64,000 nt of DNA from Acinetobacter sp. SAAs474 (GTDB lineage Bacteria > Pseudomonadota > Gammaproteobacteria > Pseudomonadales > Moraxellaceae): positions 558,001-622,000 of the forward strand of contig NZ_CP127915.1 in assembly GCF_032823475.1 (NCBI RefSeq), written 5' to 3'. Both the position numbers and the translations under genes were made by a program. The notes below the pieces were generated by a model that was given only the letters and a program-made list of their open reading frames with translations, was not told where the DNA came from and did no database searches. Of this stretch, positions 55,633 through 64,000 are shown piece after piece (within the stretch, counting starts at the first letter, position 1; each line of letters opens with the position of its first letter).

Positions 55633-57420
55633 ATGAATACGGCTATACAAGCAGCACTAGAGCATGCGGTACAATCCCTTCAAGCAGAAGGTGTACTCCC
55701 ATCTGACTGGAACAACACAGGCAATTTAACCCGTACTAAAGATCGAAGTCACGGTGATTTTGCCTCAAATATTGCCATGATCAGTTCTAAAGCTGCGGGT
55801 ATGAAACCGCGCGACTTAGCAGAAAAAATTCTAGCGAATCTGCCAGAGGTTGCAGATATCAGTAAAGCAGAAATTGCAGGCCCTGGCTTTATTAACTTCT
55901 TTTTAAATGCCAATCAGCGTTTTGCAATTTTAGATCAAATTCAAGCACAAAAAGATCAATTTGGCCGGACAACCGTCAATGCGGAAAAGCGTATTCAAGT
56001 TGAATTTGTCTCGGCAAACCCAACCTCTAGCTTACATGTTGGCCATGGTCGTGGTGCTGCTTACGGTATGACCGTTGCCAATTTACTTGAAGCAACAGGT
56101 GCAAAAGTTGATCGTGAATATTATGTCAATGATGCCGGTCGTCAGATGGATATTCTTGCCACTTCAACTTATTTACGCTATCTAGAACTTACGGGTCAAA
56201 GCTTAGTCTTTCCTAAAAATGCCTATCAGGGCGACTATGTCAAAGAAATTGCTCAAAGTATTATTGATCAAGACGCTGATGCGCATGTTCGTCCTGTAAC
56301 CGATGTCTACTTTGATGTGCCAGAAGATGTGCAATATGCTGCAGAGCTTGATGCAGATGGCAATAAAGTCATTGTTTCGGGTGATAAAGAAAAACATATT
56401 GATGGTTTAATTCATAATTCACAACGATTACTAGGTTCAAGCTATCGCGTCTTTCATCAAGCTGCTTTAAAAGCGATTCTAGATGATATTAAAGACGATC
56501 TTGGTGAGTTTGGCGTTACATTTAATCAATGGTTTAGTGAAGCGTCTTTAACTGCAAAAATTGATGAAGCACTACAAACCTTAGACCAACGTGGCTTTTT
56601 ATATGAAAAAGAAGGCAATATTTGGTTTAAATCGACAGAATTTGGTGATGAAAAAGACCGTGTAGTAAAACGTCGTAATGGACAAACGACTTATTTTGCA
56701 TCAGATATTGCTTATCACTTAAATAAACTACAACGCGGTTATACAGACTTAATTGATATCTGGGGTTCAGATCATCACGGTTATATTTCACGTGTTAAAG
56801 CTGCCATTGATGCAATGGGCTATGATTCTAAAAAACTGACCGTATTACTGGTACAGTTTGTTAGCTTATGGCGTGGTGGCGAAATGGTACAAATGTCGTC
56901 TCGCTCGGGACAGTTTGTTACTTTACGTGATTTACGTAAAGAAGTTGGCAATGATGCGGCTCGTTTTTATTATGTTATGCGTAAATCTGAGCAACATATT
57001 GATTTTGATTTAGACCTTGCGGTTTCACAAAGTAAAGATAACGCCGTCTATTATATTCAATATGCGCATGCACGTATTTGCCGTATGTTAGAAAAAGCGG
57101 CCAATATGAATATTAACCCGACATCTACAACGGAATGTTCTCATCGACTGGTATTAGATGCTGAAACAGAAATTTTAGCTAAACTTGCTGCATACCCAGA
57201 AATTTTAGTTCGTGCAGCCAACTGTTATGAACCGCATCAAGTGGGTAACTACCTAAAAGAGTTAGCAGCACTATTCCATGGTTGGTACAATGAGCATAAA
57301 GTACTGAATGAAGATGATCTTGAGTTAACTCAAGCACGTTTACTACTTTCTGTAAATGTACAACAAGTCTTACATAATGGTTTGGAGTTACTCGGCGTTT
57401 CTGCACCTGAATCAATGTAA
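55633..57420 (+). CDS. argS: Arginyl-tRNA synthetase
   Basis: A 595-residue class I synthetase that charges tRNA-Arg. The N-terminal Add-1 tRNA-binding domain (residues 1-100) is followed by the HIGH-type motif SLHVGHGRGAAYG (near 135). The KMSK position is the variant MSSRSGQF (near 422), normal for many bacterial ArgRS. A C-terminal DALR anticodon-binding domain (residues 480-595) follows. Length is normal. Confidence 0.96.
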   Translation: MNTAIQAALEHAVQSLQAEGVLPSDWNNTGNLTRTKDRSHGDFASNIAMISSKAAGMKPRDLAEKILANLPEVADISKAEIAGPGFINFFLNANQRFAILDQIQAQKDQFGRTTVNAEKRIQVEFVSANPTSSLHVGHGRGAAYGMTVANLLEATGAKVDREYYVNDAGRQMDILATSTYLRYLELTGQSLVFPKNAYQGDYVKEIAQSIIDQDADAHVRPVTDVYFDVPEDVQYAAELDADGNKVIVSGDKEKHIDGLIHNSQRLLGSSYRVFHQAALKAILDDIKDDLGEFGVTFNQWFSEASLTAKIDEALQTLDQRGFLYEKEGNIWFKSTEFGDEKDRVVKRRNGQTTYFASDIAYHLNKLQRGYTDLIDIWGSDHHGYISRVKAAIDAMGYDSKKLTVLLVQFVSLWRGGEMVQMSSRSGQFVTLRDLRKEVGNDAARFYYVMRKSEQHIDFDLDLAVSQSKDNAVYYIQYAHARICRMLEKAANMNINPTSTTECSHRLVLDAETEILAKLAAYPEILVRAANCYEPHQVGNYLKELAALFHGWYNEHKVLNEDDLELTQARLLLSVNVQQVLHNGLELLGVSAPESM

Positions 57421-57481
57421 AACAATATGACTATTGTTTTGTCATGATGATGACAACAATATAATTTCATCCTAATTTAGT

Positions 57482-57504
57482 AAACAGGACCATTCGTCCT
57501 GTTT
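57482..57504 (+). terminator. argS terminator
   Basis: AAACAGGAC-CATTC-GTCCTGTTT, a perfect 9-base stem with T-rich tail (TTTACTTC), about 60 bases after the argS stop. Confidence 0.8.
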
Positions 57505-57571
57505 ACTTCTTTAAATGACTCAAGTAATGTTCAAAAGATCAAACAACCATCAATAACCATGAGGTTTTCAC

Positions 57572-58168
57572 GTGTTTGGAAAAACGCAACGCGGTGTATC
57601 AGAAAGACCCAATAAGCCTAAAAAATCTTTAGTGCCAACATGGCTAGGAACACTTGTCGTAATTCTTATTGTGTTATGTTTTGGGCTGGCCTTATTGTTA
57701 TGGAAACCTTGGGAACCTGTCAAACCAAAGGATGAAGTAACCACAGAACAAACGCAAGAGGATACCAATCATGACTATCGTTTTTATGATTTACTCCCGC
57801 AGCAGCAAGTAACACCTATTCCAGAGCAGGCAGTACCTGAAAATAAAAACCCTTCTGCTGTGGTGATTGTTGAAGCCCCTGAAACACAAGCCAGCTCTGA
57901 AATCAGTGATTTAAATCAAACAGAATCAGCCCCACACAGTAGTTTTATTTTACAAGTACGCAGCTATAGTGATCCTGATGCAGCAGATGCGCGTCGTGCT
58001 GAAATTATCTTAAATGGCCTCTCTGCTGATGTAATTAAAACCACTGAAAATGGCGAAACATGGTATCGTGTGATTTCTGGTCCTTATGAATCACAACAAG
58101 CAGCGATTATTGCACAGCAAACCCTACAAAATAGTGGTATAGACTCGATTGTGATTAAACGACAATAA
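57572..58168 (+). CDS. SPOR domain protein
   Basis: A 198-residue protein with a GTG start (GAGGT 8 bases upstream). It has a short cytoplasmic N-terminus, one membrane helix (residues 28-47, TLVVILIVLCFGLALLLW), a Pro/Glu/Gln-rich periplasmic linker (50-120) and a C-terminal SPOR domain (about 125-198: FILQVRSYSDPDAADARRAE, YRVISGPYESQQAA). SPOR domains bind denuded septal peptidoglycan, so it likely sits at the division site. It resembles FtsN in layout, and in many gammaproteobacteria FtsN is encoded right after argS. It could be FtsN, but the N-terminal essential motif is not clear to me. Confidence 0.88.
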   Translation: MFGKTQRGVSERPNKPKKSLVPTWLGTLVVILIVLCFGLALLLWKPWEPVKPKDEVTTEQTQEDTNHDYRFYDLLPQQQVTPIPEQAVPENKNPSAVVIVEAPETQASSEISDLNQTESAPHSSFILQVRSYSDPDAADARRAEIILNGLSADVIKTTENGETWYRVISGPYESQQAAIIAQQTLQNSGIDSIVIKRQ

Positions 58169-58297
58169 TCCATCACCAGTGCATAGTGCCCGCCCTACTC
58201 AGCACCAAATGGATTATAGTCTGCCAAATAATCTGCTATTGATGACTTAACAAAATAGGCGCATTTTTACAGCTAAAATAGTCAACCACCTCATCAT

Positions 58298-58323
58298 AAA
58301 AAAGAGCACCGTAGTGCTCTTTA
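58298..58323 (-). terminator. guaA terminator
   Basis: On the minus strand AAAGAGCAC and GTGCTCTTT pair around a short loop, followed by TTTTATG. It lies about 40 bases after the guaA stop. Confidence 0.8.
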
Positions 58324-58360
58324 TAGGTATTGATTTAGTCCACTAAATGGCGTAAATCTA

Positions 58361-59929
58361 TTATTCCCACTCAATGGTTGCAGGTGGTTTTGATGAAACA
58401 TCATAGACCACACGAGAAACATCAGCAATTTCATTCATGATACGCGTTGAAATTTTATCTACCAGATCATAAGGTAAATGGGCAAATCGTGCGGTCATAA
58501 AATCAACCGTTTCGACCGCACGTAAAGCAATTACCCATGCATAGCGACGACCATCACCAACAACACCGACAGATTTAACCGGTTGGAATACTGCAAATGC
58601 CTGTGCTGTTTTGTCATACCAACCACTAGCACGAAGCTCTTCCATAAAAATTGCATCAGCAAGACGCAGGATATCGGCATACTCTTTCTTGACTTCACCT
58701 AGAATACGTACACCTAAACCTGGGCCTGGGAATGGATGGCGATATAACATTTCAAATGGTAAGCCTAAAGTGGTACCTAAACGACGGACTTCGTCTTTAA
58801 ATAAATCACGAATAGGTTCAACCAATTCAAAAGCTAAATCTTCAGGTAATCCACCAACATTATGATGTGATTTAATCACATGTGCTTTACCTTGTTTGCT
58901 GGCAGCAGATTCAATCACATCTGGATAAATCGTCCCTTGTGCAAGAAACTTTACACCATCCAGCTTACGTGCTTCTTCAGCAAAAACTTCAATAAACTCA
59001 CGACCAATAATTTTACGTTTTTTCTCTGGATCCACTTCACCCGTAAGCGCAGTTAAAAAACGCTCTTCAGCATCAGCACGAACCACACGAATACCCATGT
59101 TTTTAGCAAACATGTCCATCACCTGATCACCTTCGTGTAAACGGAGTAAACCATTGTCCACAAAAACACAGGTCAACTGATCACCAATGGCACGATGTAA
59201 AAGTGCAGCCACAACAGATGAGTCCACACCACCAGAAAGGCCTAATAATACTTTTTCATCACCAATTTGTTGACGTAATTGCTCTACACGCAAATCAATA
59301 ATATTTTCTGCAGTCCATAAGTTACGGCAACCACAAATCTGATGGACAAAGTTTGAAAGAAGCTCTGCGCCTTTTGCAGTATGTGTGACTTCTGGATGGA
59401 ATTGAATTCCATAGAAACGACGGGCTTCATCAGAAATCATGGCCACTGGACAACTTGGTGTACTTGCCGTAATTGTAAAACCTTCTGGAATCGCAGTGAC
59501 TTTATCGCCATGACTCATCCAAACTTTTAGCGTATTGGCACCATCTTCAAGATCACCAATTAACTGATCACGAATTTGAATATTTACTTCGGCATAACCA
59601 AATTCATGTACTGTACCAGGCTCAACTTTACCACCCAGTTGTTCTGACATGGTTTGCAGTCCATAGCAAATACCCAATACAGGAACACCTAACTCAAAAA
59701 TACATTGTGGTGCACGAGGACTATTGGCTTCATGAACACTTTCTGGTCCGCCAGATAAAATAATACCGTTTGGATTAAATGCGCGAATGTCTTCTTCAGA
59801 CATGTCATAAGCATACATTTCAGAATATACGCCAGCTTCACGTACGCGACGTGCAATCAGCTGACTATATTGTGATCCAAAATCTAGAATCAGGATACGA
59901 TCTTCAGTAATTTGAGTATTGGTAGTCAT
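58361..59929 (-). CDS. guaA: GMP synthase (glutamine-hydrolysing)
   Basis: A 522-residue enzyme converting XMP to GMP with glutamine and ATP. The N-terminal class I amidotransferase has LGICYGLQ (catalytic Cys, near residue 88) and FHPEVTHT (His and Glu). The ATP-pyrophosphatase domain follows with LSGGVDSSV (near 233), and the C-terminal dimerisation domain ends in PPATIEWE. The ATG at 59929 ([12 protein letters not shown]) is preferred to a start three codons earlier. guaB is not adjacent. Confidence 0.97.
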   Translation of the reverse strand: MTTNTQITEDRILILDFGSQYSQLIARRVREAGVYSEMYAYDMSEEDIRAFNPNGIILSGGPESVHEANSPRAPQCIFELGVPVLGICYGLQTMSEQLGGKVEPGTVHEFGYAEVNIQIRDQLIGDLEDGANTLKVWMSHGDKVTAIPEGFTITASTPSCPVAMISDEARRFYGIQFHPEVTHTAKGAELLSNFVHQICGCRNLWTAENIIDLRVEQLRQQIGDEKVLLGLSGGVDSSVVAALLHRAIGDQLTCVFVDNGLLRLHEGDQVMDMFAKNMGIRVVRADAEERFLTALTGEVDPEKKRKIIGREFIEVFAEEARKLDGVKFLAQGTIYPDVIESAASKQGKAHVIKSHHNVGGLPEDLAFELVEPIRDLFKDEVRRLGTTLGLPFEMLYRHPFPGPGLGVRILGEVKKEYADILRLADAIFMEELRASGWYDKTAQAFAVFQPVKSVGVVGDGRRYAWVIALRAVETVDFMTARFAHLPYDLVDKISTRIMNEIADVSRVVYDVSSKPPATIEWE

Positions 59930-60439
59930 GACAAACAACTATGAAAGGCAAACGGAGATAAGCACATTATTCTAACATTTTTATTAGGATTACGCACATT
60001 ATTCGGACAAAGTCTGTGATTAAAAGCGGGATTAAAATCATTTGATCTATAAATAATTTAATCTGAAATACAATACAAAGCTTAAATTGCTATTTTGATT
60101 CTATGCCATCCACATGAATCAGATTGAATTTTTAGCTCAAATCACTATATTTTTATTGAAGTTATTCAGTATATCGATTGTCATTACCCATATATTGAAT
60201 ATTACAAAGTTTGATATCACTGTAATAAATTTATTTTTATCTAGAACAAACAACGCATTAATATTGACTAATCATTAAATCTATAGCGATAACTCACCCA
60301 TAAATCGACTTGTCTCATCCCATCTCAATGCAGCATTCTATTTTTACAACCAATATAAATAAAAATAATTGATTTTTGATACTGACTTTCTATATCTAGG
60401 CTGCTAGGATTTGTGTACTTTTTTGTATTATTGTCCAGC
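59930..60439. other. Divergent intergenic region guaA to DedA gene
   Basis: About 510 AT-rich bases. It should hold promoters for both genes; I see no coding potential, repeat or structured RNA. Confidence 0.4.
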
Positions 60440-61078
60440 ATGGAACTGATTGATTTTATCTTACATATAGATGAGCATTTACTTGAATTTATTAGAAATT
60501 ATGGTATTTGGATCTACGCAATTTTATTTTTAATTATTTTTGTAGAAACGGGCTTTGTGGTAATGCCCTTCCTGCCAGGTGATAGCCTGTTATTTGCCGC
60601 TGGTGCTTTAGCAGCATCTACAGGTGCTATGGACCCTATCTTACTGATTATTCTTTTATTTTTTGCAGCTGTTCTTGGTGATACACTCAATTATCATATT
60701 GGCAAGTATTTAGGGCCACGTGTTTTTGAGCTGGAATCTAAACTTATTAATAAACAACATTTAATCGCTACGCAAAAATTCTTTGCAAAACATGGTGGTA
60801 AAACCATTATTTTTGCACGCTTTATTCCATTTGCACGAACTTTTGCCCCTTTTGTCGCTGGGGTAAGTCATATGAACTATAAGTTTTTTATTACGTTTAA
60901 TATTATTGGTGGTTTTTGCTGGGTAGCTTCTTTTATTGTTTTAGGTTATTTATTTGGTAATATGCCAATCATTAAAGATAATTTTACTTATCTTATCTTC
61001 GGTATTATTATTTTAAGTATATTGCCTGGTATCTTAGGTTTTATTAAACAACAATTTAAGAAAAGAAATAATGCTTAG
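60440..61078 (+). CDS. DedA family membrane protein
   Basis: A 212-residue protein with the DedA/VTT motifs: FVETGFVVMPFLPGDSLLFAAGALAA (near residue 32), the conserved GDTLNYHIGKYLG, and FARFIPFARTFAPFVAG (near 130), which carries the essential Arg and Pro. DedA proteins act as lipid scramblases or undecaprenyl phosphate flippases. The ATG at 60440 (MELIDFILHIDEH) is preferred to the GTG at 60413. Confidence 0.92.
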   Translation: MELIDFILHIDEHLLEFIRNYGIWIYAILFLIIFVETGFVVMPFLPGDSLLFAAGALAASTGAMDPILLIILLFFAAVLGDTLNYHIGKYLGPRVFELESKLINKQHLIATQKFFAKHGGKTIIFARFIPFARTFAPFVAGVSHMNYKFFITFNIIGGFCWVASFIVLGYLFGNMPIIKDNFTYLIFGIIILSILPGILGFIKQQFKKRNNA

Positions 61079-61089
61079 ATCTAGATTGA

Positions 61090-61680
61090 TCAAAAAAAAC
61101 CAATCACGATAGGCAACATACAAAGAATGAGAATTAAAGCCGATCCTTTATAGAGATAGGCGGCTTTAATTTGATCCGTTTTTCCCGCTAAAATTGCTCG
61201 ACCAAATGCCATCCAAAATATGGCTGTTGGGATCAATACAATAGAAAATACCAAATAGACCCACAAGCAATGTGCCACACTATTCCAAGTTTGATCTGGA
61301 AAAATACCTGCAGCAAACAGCAATGCTTTGGGATTTTTAAAAGTTGCAAAAAATAATTGTCTTGGGCGAATATGATGATGTTGCTGATTATATTGCTCTA
61401 AATAAGACAGTTTCCATAAACGAAATGCTAACCATCCAACATAAATGATACTTAAAATATGTAAAATTGGTACTAAATGTGGCCAAGTAGGTTCACCAAT
61501 ATGAATAAATAACGCCCAGATACTAATTGCATATAAATAACCAAATAGCTCTGCGGGAATAAATAGGCTCGTTTTAATAATACCTTGTTGATGTGCTGAG
61601 CTCGCCAATAAAGCATTGGTGGGTCCAGGAATCATCAAAATAGCAATGATTGCTAAAACAAAAAGCCAATTTTCAATCAT
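61090..61680 (-). CDS. LysE family translocator
   Basis: A 196-residue membrane protein with about six hydrophobic segments. LMIPGPTNALLASSAHQQG and the later FATFKNPKALLFAAGIFP are the LysE/RhtB signatures. This is the third LysE-type gene in the window, and the most divergent. The substrate is unknown. It is convergent with the DedA gene, with only an 11-base gap. Confidence 0.85.
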   Translation of the reverse strand: MIENWLFVLAIIAILMIPGPTNALLASSAHQQGIIKTSLFIPAELFGYLYAISIWALFIHIGEPTWPHLVPILHILSIIYVGWLAFRLWKLSYLEQYNQQHHHIRPRQLFFATFKNPKALLFAAGIFPDQTWNSVAHCLWVYLVFSIVLIPTAIFWMAFGRAILAGKTDQIKAAYLYKGSALILILCMLPIVIGFF

Positions 61681-61881
61681 AAAGACTGATTATTCCAAAT
61701 CAAGTAGCTGCACACCTTATATGAAACAGAATAAAAATAACAAGTTATAAATTTAAAAAAATGATCAATAGTCTAATTTTTCAATGAAAATTTTAAATAA
61801 AAAACTGTTTTTTAATCATGTTTAAGTCTATTTTAGATATTGTTATTGAATACAAATCCCATAACAATATCAATATCTAGT

Positions 61882-62271
61882 TTATTTTTTTGCTGTGGTA
61901 CGAACAATCGGACAACCTTTAAACTGGGCTGCCTGAACCAACGCTTCTTGCTCTCCTAATAGGCGTGCAAGCTCAGTATTCTTGGTATTAGAAGATTGCC
62001 CCATATTGACCGAAATACTCGGACCAAATCCCCATCCACCACGACTTCCCCAACCGCCACCTAAACCAACGCCTACGCCAACACCAGTTCTTTTTGCAGG
62101 TTGTACGCCTTGCTGAATATATTGTTCAATCCGTTGATATTCACTATGCAACTGACCACAGTTGAATGCTTGATATTGTGTCGGAGAAACATAGCTAGGT
62201 TTCACTGTCGTGGTACATGCACTTAAAAGCAGTGCAGATCCGACCAAAATTAGAAAATACGTTGCTTTCAT
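61882..62271 (-). CDS. Small Gly-rich lipoprotein
   Basis: A 129-residue protein. The ATG at 62271 gives a clean lipoprotein signal, MKATYFLILVGSALLLSAC (lipobox LLSAC, lipidated Cys19). The mature part has a Gln/Tyr segment ending EYQRIEQYIQQGV and a Gly-Trp-rich stretch (VGVGLGGGWGSRGGWGFG). It then ends in a short helix with one Cys (FKGCPIV). A start 22 codons earlier would bury the signal. I do not recognise a family; the role is unknown. Confidence 0.75.
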   Translation of the reverse strand: MKATYFLILVGSALLLSACTTTVKPSYVSPTQYQAFNCGQLHSEYQRIEQYIQQGVQPAKRTGVGVGVGLGGGWGSRGGWGFGPSISVNMGQSSNTKNTELARLLGEQEALVQAAQFKGCPIVRTTAKK

Positions 62272-62605
62272 GGTATGGCTGGCTCTATTGATTGAATGAT
62301 GTATTTTAATTGAACAACGTTTCATGCATACAGTCAATTTATCTTATTGGGTAAAGTTTAAGATCATCGCATCAATATAGAATAACTTTCGCTAAAGCAT
62401 CCGAATCCTGCTGAAGCAAATGAGGATATTTATCATGAAACTGATTTTTGATTTCAAGAATAAAAAAAATCTTTATTGGATCAAACCATAGTCAAAATCA
62501 AGCATAAAATTACAGTTACTTTATGCTTTAAAAGAAAAATCCTTATCCATAATTTAACTTAAATAAGCTAAATATCATGACTGTAGCTATAAACAGAGTT
62601 GTCGA
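62272..62605. other. 334-base intergenic region
   Basis: Between the sirB2-like gene end and the lipoprotein start. It should carry the lipoprotein promoter. No ORF, repeat or RNA is evident. Confidence 0.35.
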
Positions 62606-62998
62606 TTAAGTAAAATTGGGCTGCAATATAACTAAACCATAAATTGCAACAAATGCAATACACGCTAAAAGCCAGCCTGCTTTACGCTGAATCAATAATA
62701 TAGATGAATCATTTTTATATGCTTTAATTAAAGAAGAAAACAAAACTAAAAATAAAATGATTTTGGCATAAAACCAAGTTTCTATTTTAAATTGCATCAT
62801 CACCAACAAAGCAATGCCGGAAATCAATAACAATGTTAAAGCTAGATGCTGTAAAGCAATCAAAAATTTACGCCACTTTAACGTGACCACTTGCTGCTGT
62901 TGAGTTTGAAATAATGAGATCCCTCCTAAGACCAAAGCACTTAATAACAGAATCACACCCATAATATGCAAAACACTTAACCATGATGTCGCTAACAT
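62606..62998 (-). CDS. SirB2-like four-helix membrane protein
   Basis: A 130-residue protein with four hydrophobic segments (roughly residues 8-28, 44-66, 73-90 and 102-122), starting MLATSWLSVLHIMGVILLLS. The His in the first helix and general layout resemble the SirB2 (invasion gene expression up-regulator) family, which is of unknown function. Heme or quinone binding is possible but unproven. It is 17 bases after bolA on the same strand and likely co-transcribed. Confidence 0.7.
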   Translation of the reverse strand: MLATSWLSVLHIMGVILLLSALVLGGISLFQTQQQQVVTLKWRKFLIALQHLALTLLLISGIALLVMMQFKIETWFYAKIILFLVLFSSLIKAYKNDSSILLIQRKAGWLLACIAFVAIYGLVILQPNFT

Positions 62999-63015
62999 AT
63001 ATGATACCTTTTGCC

Positions 63016-63321
63016 TTATTTGGCTGCATGTGCACATTCAGGACTTGAAGTATCCTGATCTTGCCATTCTGAAGGAAGGAATGCATGAATTGCTAAAGCA
63101 TGAATTTTGTCAGATGCCAGTAAATTACCTACGGCTTCGTATACTTTTTGATGACGCTGGACCAAACGTAACCCGCTAAAAATATCACTTACAATGACCA
63201 CTTTAAAATGTGATTCCTTGCCCGGAAAATAACCACCATGACCTGCAGATTCATTGACGATCTCTAATTGACTCGGCGATAAAGTTTGTAAACGCTGTGT
63301 CAGTTCTTGTTCTAAGCTCAT
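63016..63321 (-). CDS. bolA: BolA family protein
   Basis: A 101-residue protein. It has the class II KH-like fold with ESHFKVVIVSDIFSGLRLVQ (residues 36-55) and RHQKVYEAVGNLL. The conserved C-terminal HALAIHAFLPSEW (near 74-86) holds the invariant His that shares a 2Fe-2S cluster with monothiol glutaredoxin. BolA proteins act in iron-sulfur delivery and stress or morphology control. It is first in a two-gene unit with the SirB2-like gene. Confidence 0.92.
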   Translation of the reverse strand: MSLEQELTQRLQTLSPSQLEIVNESAGHGGYFPGKESHFKVVIVSDIFSGLRLVQRHQKVYEAVGNLLASDKIHALAIHAFLPSEWQDQDTSSPECAHAAK

Positions 63322-63349
63322 GGCATTACTCCAACCAAAATCAAAATGA

Positions 63350-63367
63350 TATACGTTTTAGTATACG
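63350..63367. repeat. TATACG-N6-TATACG direct repeat upstream of bolA
   Basis: TATACG at 63350-63355 and 63362-63367, exactly 12 bases apart, 29-46 bases upstream of the bolA start. It mirrors the repeat upstream of the LysE gene (52243-52260). Confidence 0.4.
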
Positions 63368-63579
63368 TTAATTTTCTCAATATTCACGCTTAAAACAAGA
63401 TCATTTAAGCAACAGTATTTGTTCTTTAAAGCAGTGACTCTCTCAGCTATATACGATTAAGATGATAAAAATTGATGATATTTTAGTCCATAGAATCAGA
63501 TATTAATGACCTCTAGCGCATTTTTTTAATGGATTTGCTTCTTATTTATGCAATTGATACAACTTTTTGCATAAAGTTA

Positions 63580-63607
63580 TTGACCCTAATGCTGCATAAT
63601 GTATTAT
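63580..63607 (+). promoter_or_regulatory. tRNA-Gly promoter
   Basis: TTGACC (63580-63585), a 16-base spacer and TATTAT (63602-63607), ending 9 bases before the first tRNA. The short leader is normal for a tRNA operon. Confidence 0.65.
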
Positions 63608-63616
63608 ACACCGCAT

Positions 63617-63692
<76 letters not shown>

Positions 63693-63735
63693 AATTCTTT
63701 TTCGTTTAGTTTTTATAGTAAAAATTATTCACCCT

Positions 63736-63811
<76 letters not shown>

Positions 63812-63820
63812 AATTCAAAA

Positions 63821-63849
63821 AGCCCTAATCGAAAGATTAGGGCTTTTTT
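63821..63849 (+). terminator. tRNA-Gly operon terminator
   Basis: AGCCCTAATC-GAAA-GATTAGGGCT followed by TTTTT, a perfect 10-base stem with a GNRA-type loop, 9 bases after the second tRNA. Confidence 0.95.
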
Positions 63850-64000
63850 CTTGTTGATTACTAATAATATTTTTTCTAAAACCTATATGTTTTAGCTTTG
63901 GAAGAAGCTCAAAAAAAATTTAGACAACGTGTTTTTTAAGCTGGTTCGTGACCAAAAGTGCCCTAAACGTGCCTTCCCTTTATTATATACGAATCAATTC
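63850..64000. other. Unassigned end of window
   Basis: AT-rich sequence after the tRNA terminator. I see no gene start, repeat or attachment site in it. Confidence 0.3.

Overview
This window is chromosomal DNA from a gammaproteobacterium of the Moraxellaceae, almost certainly an Acinetobacter species. The evidence is the low GC content, the codon use, the ParC, BtuE-type, OprC, Zur/Znu and Atp protein sequences, and one complete rRNA operon with a tRNA-Ile/tRNA-Ala spacer. Gene content is nearly all housekeeping, transport and metal homeostasis. I see no prophage, insertion sequence, CRISPR array, toxin-antitoxin pair or secretion cluster.

Layout. 1-9.96 kb: the start of ppa (cut by the window edge), a MAPEG protein, a small membrane protein, fadD, parC, a NiaP-type nicotinate transporter, a TRIC-like channel, YchJ and a TerC-CBS-CorC membrane protein, mostly on the minus strand. 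10.4-15.8 kb: plus-strand LOG hydrolase, MdtD-like exporter, GH25 lysozyme, DNA polymerase IV and a RidA-like deaminase. 15.8-22.7 kb: YgiQ radical-SAM protein, a Zn/Cd/Pb P-type ATPase divergent from its MerR regulator (CadR type), and a YnfM-like exporter. 22.75-28.5 kb: a complete minus-strand rRNA operon (16S, tRNA-Ile, tRNA-Ala, 23S, 5S) with recognisable promoter, processing stems and terminator. 29-32.2 kb: an OprC-type copper receptor with a DUF2946 partner, then def. 32.6-39.96 kb: dprA, tsaC, an EamA permease, a glutathione peroxidase, a lipoprotein, a zinc alcohol dehydrogenase and a divergent B3-type metallo-beta-lactamase with an altered metal site. 40-47.3 kb: the complete ATP synthase operon atpIBEFHAGDC. 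47.4-50.5 kb: the zinc uptake locus znuA // zur-znuC-znuB, divergent around a Zur box. 50.8-64 kb: two RhtB/LysE exporters, a DyP peroxidase, maeA, argS, a SPOR protein, guaA, a DedA protein, a third LysE protein, a small lipoprotein, bolA with a SirB2-like gene, and twin identical tRNA-Gly genes.

How they connect. Three metal systems lie within about 30 kb: Zn/Cd efflux (cadA/cadR), copper import (DUF2946-oprC) and zinc import (znu/zur). Each has a regulatory element or dyad that can be read in the DNA. The most noteworthy observations are the metallo-beta-lactamase with an H118R/H121Q/H263K metal site, a candidate small RNA with tandem terminators at about 34.65-34.76 kb, and two short promoter motifs shared between unrelated genes (TATACG-N6-TATACG, and ATTGTATACA). 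No clearly new multi-gene system was found.
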